Origin: Evansella sp. LMS18
Lineage (GTDB): Bacteria; Bacillota; Bacilli; Bacillales; Salisediminibacteriaceae
Reading direction: 5' to 3'
Assembly: GCF_024362785.1 (NCBI RefSeq)
Contig: NZ_CP093301.1
Location: forward strand, 310,001 to 374,000
DNA: 64,000 bases
Positions 60,653 to 64,000 of this stretch are shown here, piece after piece (the stretch's first letter is position 1; each line of letters opens with the position of its first letter). Under the pieces are notes generated by a model that was given only the letters and a program-made list of their open reading frames with translations, searched no databases and was not told the DNA's origin. The position numbers were made by a program, and so were the translations under genes.

Positions 60653-62035
60653 ATGGAAGAACAGCCTGTCCATAAGAAACTCGATAAACGTGAAAGAAAA
60701 AACCTTATTCTCTTAATATGTATCCTCCTTACATTTACAGTCATGAACGGTACGATGTTCAATGTCGCAATACCGGACATTGCAGAAGAATTCAATTTAC
60801 TCCCTTCTCAAGTAAGCTGGGTAATGACCGGCTATATTTTAGTGTTTGCCATTGGCTCCTTAATGTATGGAAAACTGGCGGATCTGTTTCCTATCAAAAC
60901 GTTGCTGACAGCAGGAATCATTCTGTTTGCTTCAGGGGCCGCATTAGGTTTATTTTCCCCTAACTATTCGACCCTTCTCGCAGCAAGAGTGCTTCAGGCA
61001 ATGGGAGGAGCCTCTATCCCTGCCCTTTCCTTTATCATACCGGCCAGATTTATGCCAGGTGAAAGAGGTAAAGTTTTTGGGATTGTTTCTTCAACAGTCG
61101 CCTTTGCCTCTGGTCTTGGCCCAATCATGGGAGGTTTGGTTGGAGGAGCATTCAACTGGCGGTTTCTTTTCATCTTTTCTGTCCTGTCACTCATCGCCCT
61201 GCCATTTTTAAGAAGGTGGCTCCCTGAAGAAGAAAAAAGGCAGACTGGCAAAGTTGATATATTAGGCGCTGTACTTATAGCCATAACTATATCAGCATTT
61301 TTACTTTTTGTTACATCACTCAATTTTATTGCCCTCATTGCTGCAGCTGTTGCAGGAGTACTCTCCGCCTGGCGTATGTACACGTATGAAGATCCTTTTA
61401 TTGATCCGGCAATGCTGAAGAATGTTTATTATGCTTTCACTATCCTGACAAGTTTTCTTGGAACAATAGCTATGTTCGGCATGATTTTCGTTGTTCCGAT
61501 TATGGCAAGGGATATTTATTCTTTAAGTACAGTGGAAATCGGGCTTCTTCTGTTCCCTGGTGCCATGGCGGCAGGTATTATCGGCCAGTTTGGCGGAAAA
61601 CTGATTGACAGACACGGAAGTTACCCCGTTGTTCAGTTCGCTTTTCTATTCGTTGTGGCAGGTTCGTTCCTTGTCTCCACTTTTATTGGTGTCCCTCCGT
61701 GGATTATTTCCCTGTGTATCCTTGTACAGTATATCGCTTTCCCGCTGATTCAGAGTTCGACGGCAAATATACTGACACAGGTGATTCCTGAAAAACGCAC
61801 CGGAGTCGGCATAGGACTATTCAATTTATTGAATTTTCTCGCCGGGGCTATTGCGAGCGCAGTGTTTGGAGCCATACTAGACCTTCAAAATGTGACATTA
61901 CTCTTAAACCCTATAGCACAAAATGGTTCATCAACGATCTATGCTAATTTATTTATTGGGCTTTCCATTCTGGCTGTGTTTACTTTGTTCCTTTTCAGAA
62001 CAATATTCAGGAATTTCGCAGAAAAACATAAATAG
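60653..62035 (+). CDS. MFS drug/cation transporter, DHA2 (TetL-like) 14-TM family
   Basis: 460 residues with about 14 membrane segments. Motif A-like GSLMYGKLADLFPIKTLL after TM2; antiporter motif C region VAFASGLGPIMGGLVGGAF; and C-terminal TANILTQVIPEKRTGVGIGL. Size and sequence order match TetA(L)/TetK. In alkaliphiles TetL-like proteins can also act as Na+(K+)/H+ antiporters. AGAAAGAAGG before ATG. Substrate unknown. Confidence 0.9.
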   Translation: MEEQPVHKKLDKRERKNLILLICILLTFTVMNGTMFNVAIPDIAEEFNLLPSQVSWVMTGYILVFAIGSLMYGKLADLFPIKTLLTAGIILFASGAALGLFSPNYSTLLAARVLQAMGGASIPALSFIIPARFMPGERGKVFGIVSSTVAFASGLGPIMGGLVGGAFNWRFLFIFSVLSLIALPFLRRWLPEEEKRQTGKVDILGAVLIAITISAFLLFVTSLNFIALIAAAVAGVLSAWRMYTYEDPFIDPAMLKNVYYAFTILTSFLGTIAMFGMIFVVPIMARDIYSLSTVEIGLLLFPGAMAAGIIGQFGGKLIDRHGSYPVVQFAFLFVVAGSFLVSTFIGVPPWIISLCILVQYIAFPLIQSSTANILTQVIPEKRTGVGIGLFNLLNFLAGAIASAVFGAILDLQNVTLLLNPIAQNGSSTIYANLFIGLSILAVFTLFLFRTIFRNFAEKHK

Positions 62036-62045
62036 TCAGATTAGA

Positions 62046-62083
62046 AAAAAGGCTCCTGGGAGAGACAATCCCGGGAGCCTTTG
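62046..62083. terminator. Bidirectional terminator after the MFS gene
   Basis: AAGGCTCCTGGGA/TCCCGGGAGCCTT stem; T6 on the minus strand, short T-run on the plus. Confidence 0.85.
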
Positions 62084-62088
62084 GATAT

Positions 62089-62337
62089 TCATATGGAAAT
62101 GTCAATATGCGACCCTTTCCCTGTGACGGTGTTTTCACATTCTTTCACTTTTCGTTTTAACTGCTGCTTTACCACGTTTCTTTCAAAGAAATTTCCACAG
62201 CGCGACCTGTTTCTTAGAAATTCATAAAATTCAGCACGCTGTACCGCTGCAGCTGGAGAGACCGAGGGTGAATGTTTCTGCTGGCGGCTGCCATAGATAA
62301 TCATTTGTTCATCTCTGACTGGCGGAATATAGCCCAT
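62089..62337 (-). CDS. Hypothetical 82-residue protein
   Basis: MGYIPPVRDEQMIIYGSRQQ at the N-terminus, then EFYEFLRNRSRCGNFFERNV and a Lys-rich helix. ATG 62337 after GAGGTGATGGTA. Not recognised. Small, basic and soluble. Confidence 0.65.
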   Translation of the reverse strand: MGYIPPVRDEQMIIYGSRQQKHSPSVSPAAAVQRAEFYEFLRNRSRCGNFFERNVVKQQLKRKVKECENTVTGKGSHIDISI

Positions 62338-62415
62338 TACCATCACCTCTTCTCCTGTATATAATTCCCCTTTTCACTTCGGCCGAAACCTTCAGAAAGG
62401 GGCAGGAGCTGAGTG

Positions 62416-62553
62416 TCAGTCTTTTTTCTTAAGCTTTTTTCCGCAGCCGCATCCTCTTCTTTGAATCTTTTTTATCGTCTCCTTAGCCTTAACATGAGTA
62501 TTCACCTGTTTTTTCTTATTTTGTGAGAGTACAATTAAACGTTCAAGCTTCAT
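62416..62553 (-). CDS. Small basic Cys-containing protein (45 aa)
   Basis: MKLERLIVLSQNKKKQVNTH followed by a Lys-rich tail with CGCGKKLKKK. GGAG 8 nt before the ATG. Downstream of the coiled-coil gene in the same direction. Not recognised. Confidence 0.55.
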   Translation of the reverse strand: MKLERLIVLSQNKKKQVNTHVKAKETIKKIQRRGCGCGKKLKKKD

Positions 62554-62708
62554 CACTTAATCTCCTTTCCTCTTTACCAATATGGTATGTAAGGAAAGAG
62601 CTTGTGACCATCCACCTGACTATGTTTTAGCATAAGATGGCGACTGTCCATCTGAAGCGCTAATCGAACAACCAAGTAACTTTTCGAGTCAAAGTTGAAA
62701 ATCTTCGT

Positions 62709-63233
62709 TTAAGTGTCTTTATTTTTTTTCTGCTGCGTATGAAGATTACTGATAAACCAGTCATCTTTTGCTACTCTGGCCTTCCCTTCCCCTTCCTCCC
62801 TGTTTTTCCTCTGTAAGCCTGCCTTTCTGTTCTCTTCCGGTAACGGCAGAAACGTTGTACTTCTCTCCTCATACTTCTTAATTTTTTCCATTAGCAGCAC
62901 ATTATCCTGAAGCGTTTCCTCCAGCTGCTTATTTAAAAGAATTCCTTTCTCTGTCAGTACATTTATTTTCTCTGCAGCAGCCTTAAATTTTTGCCTCCAT
63001 TCTTCATTCTCATTTAGTAATCTTTCTTTTTCATTGGTTAATTTTTTCATTTGCTCTTCAGCTGTTTCATTCTTCTGCCTTAACTCTTCATTGTTTTGTT
63101 TCAAGTCTTCGAGCAGCCGGTAATGATAATTTTCTTCATAGTCCTTAATTTTCTTTTCATACTTATGGAGCTCCGATCTCAGGTGAATAACTTTTTGCTT
63201 CAGTTGCACTGTGGTCATCCGTTCCTGCTTCAT
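62709..63233 (-). CDS. Coiled-coil protein (174 aa)
   Basis: Residues ~5-120 form a continuous coiled coil (HKYEKKIKDYEENYHYRLLE, LTNEKERLLNENEEWRQKF). C-terminal tail LPLPEENRKAGLQRKN, charged. AAGGGGGAAGAGG precedes ATG 63233. Not recognised; possibly a sporulation or cytoskeletal accessory. Confidence 0.7.
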   Translation of the reverse strand: MKQERMTTVQLKQKVIHLRSELHKYEKKIKDYEENYHYRLLEDLKQNNEELRQKNETAEEQMKKLTNEKERLLNENEEWRQKFKAAAEKINVLTEKGILLNKQLEETLQDNVLLMEKIKKYEERSTTFLPLPEENRKAGLQRKNREEGEGKARVAKDDWFISNLHTQQKKNKDT

Positions 63234-63415
63234 CCTCTTCCCCCTTTACGTTTCACTCCCTTTTTATCATCTTATGTCCATATGAGCGGAAACTTTCCAA
63301 AGTCAAGCCCATAGTCTCAAATTCAAAGTGGGATTTTGCACAAATTTTTCCTTTCTTCATACAATGAAGTAGTCCCGAATAAAGGAACAAACACGAGTGA
63401 AAGGATGATAAAAGA

Positions 63416-64000
63416 ATGTCCGACTTAGAGAATCTTTGTATCCGGGTCACTAAAGTTTATGACTGGGTAACAAGGCAAGTAGATAAAGATTATACTTTCA
63501 ACGGCAAAACCGGGCTGGCGGACCTTGGATTCACCTGCAATGGGACTCCAAGTAATAATCCTTGTGCTTTGATTGACGATGGAGAAGATTTCTTCGTCTC
63601 TGTTGTGCCGACAGATTCAGAGGGTAACGTTATTCCCCTTAATGAAATAGAATGCCGTGAGGTAGGCACCCGCAGAGATATCTTCGTAGAAGAACTGGGA
63701 ATAGAGCTTCAGCTTGTGAAAATCAAAAAGCAGGGATTCTTCGCAGTGGAGCTGCGGGAAGAAGAAGATGGCCCGGTGGTATGCGTTTCTGAACCGGTTC
63801 CGTTCTGCATATTTGAAAGATTTTTGCTGTGTGCTCCTGAAGGTACAGATGTAAATTGCCATATTTACGACTTTTTCGGTACCGGTGTTGTATGCTGCAA
63901 TAACGGCGACTTCCTCGATCTTGCCCTAACATTGACTATCTGCCAGTCGGTTCAGGCAGAAGCTGAAGTTAAGCTTGAAGTTGAGGGGAAACTCTGTCAG
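63416..64000 (+). CDS. Cys-rich, spore-surface-like protein, N-terminal part (cut by window edge)
   Basis: Open from ATG 63416 to the right edge (195 codons). LCIRVTKVYDWVTRQVDKDY, then many Cys (VCVSEPVPFCIFERFLLCAP, VVCCNNGDFLDLALTLTICQ). The KVYDWVTRQ opening and the Cys pattern remind me of spore coat/exosporium proteins of Bacillus. The ribosome site is AAGGATG, about 9-11 nt upstream. The end is outside the window. Confidence 0.65.
   Translation, partial: MSDLENLCIRVTKVYDWVTRQVDKDYTFNGKTGLADLGFTCNGTPSNNPCALIDDGEDFFVSVVPTDSEGNVIPLNEIECREVGTRRDIFVEELGIELQLVKIKKQGFFAVELREEEDGPVVCVSEPVPFCIFERFLLCAPEGTDVNCHIYDFFGTGVVCCNNGDFLDLALTLTICQSVQAEAEVKLEVEGKLCQ

Noticed and set aside
63253-63450. 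65-aa ORF on the minus strand
   Set aside because: Antisense to the start of the Cys-rich gene, no ribosome site, low-complexity composition.

Overview
The window looks like chromosome from a low-GC, endospore-forming, haloalkaliphilic member of the Bacillaceae (Evansella, Salipaludibacillus or Alteribacter-like; inferred). The reasons are close Bacillus subtilis-type homologues (NfrA, YrrT, MccA/MccB, YjcF/YjcG, YutG, YpjP, YngI, YitW, NasF), spore genes (three CotF-type coat proteins, YppG, a 31-residue YjcZ protein), strong AGGAGG ribosome sites, frequent TTG/GTG starts, and very acidic Asn/Glu/Asp linkers in exported proteins.

Layout. 1-4.1 kb: MscS channel (cut by the left edge), UspA, a degenerate ABC ATPase, Hsp20, YppG and an NfrA-type flavin reductase. 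4.2-7.7 kb: a yrrT-luxS-mccA-mccB operon that turns S-ribosylhomocysteine into AI-2 precursor and cysteine, with luxS where B. subtilis has mtnN. 7.7-12.8 kb: a WYL-like protein, a UgtP-like glycosyltransferase, a ~1 kb array of 52-bp tandem repeats in two subfamilies, yjcG-yjcF, yutG, and a tRNA-Val(GAC) with a canonical promoter. 12.8-18 kb: an AT-rich prophage remnant downstream of the tRNA (XtrA, several frameshifted phage genes) carrying uncharacterised cargo genes, three of which share one conserved leader. 18-24 kb: sirC-sirB divergent from nirB-nirD-nasF, a complete assimilatory nitrite reductase plus siroheme module. 24-31.6 kb: an SDR, a coiled-coil/3D-domain wall protein, and a four-gene siderophore ABC importer with two Fur-box matches. 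31.8-40 kb: a thermolysin-family protease, thioesterase, aminotransferase, a protein with two 'PGxY' domains, a LysM-M14 peptidase and an acetamidase-family enzyme. 40-45.3 kb: a palindromic dispersed repeat, CotF proteins, and a peroxiredoxin whose peroxidatic cysteine codon is UGA. 45.6-55.5 kb: a Tad/Flp pilus locus, all on the minus strand, interrupted by a second dispersed repeat. 56-64 kb: an acyl-CoA synthetase with an upstream palindrome, an RsbR-like STAS protein, HxlR regulator, YitW, a TetL-like transporter, small proteins, and the start of a Cys-rich protein cut by the right edge.

Most notable. (1) The 41.1-41.8 kb peroxiredoxin reads FTFV-UGA-PTE with intact frame on both sides and a bacterial-SECIS-like hairpin placed correctly after the UGA, so it is a candidate selenoprotein. 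(2) The 52-bp repeat array has two subfamilies whose inverted arms differ but remain self-complementary. (3) The prophage remnant has a repeated TTGCAGGA leader in front of separate cargo genes. (4) The NirD Rieske-type protein has Met at a cluster-ligand His. All functional calls are from sequence reading alone; no searches were run.
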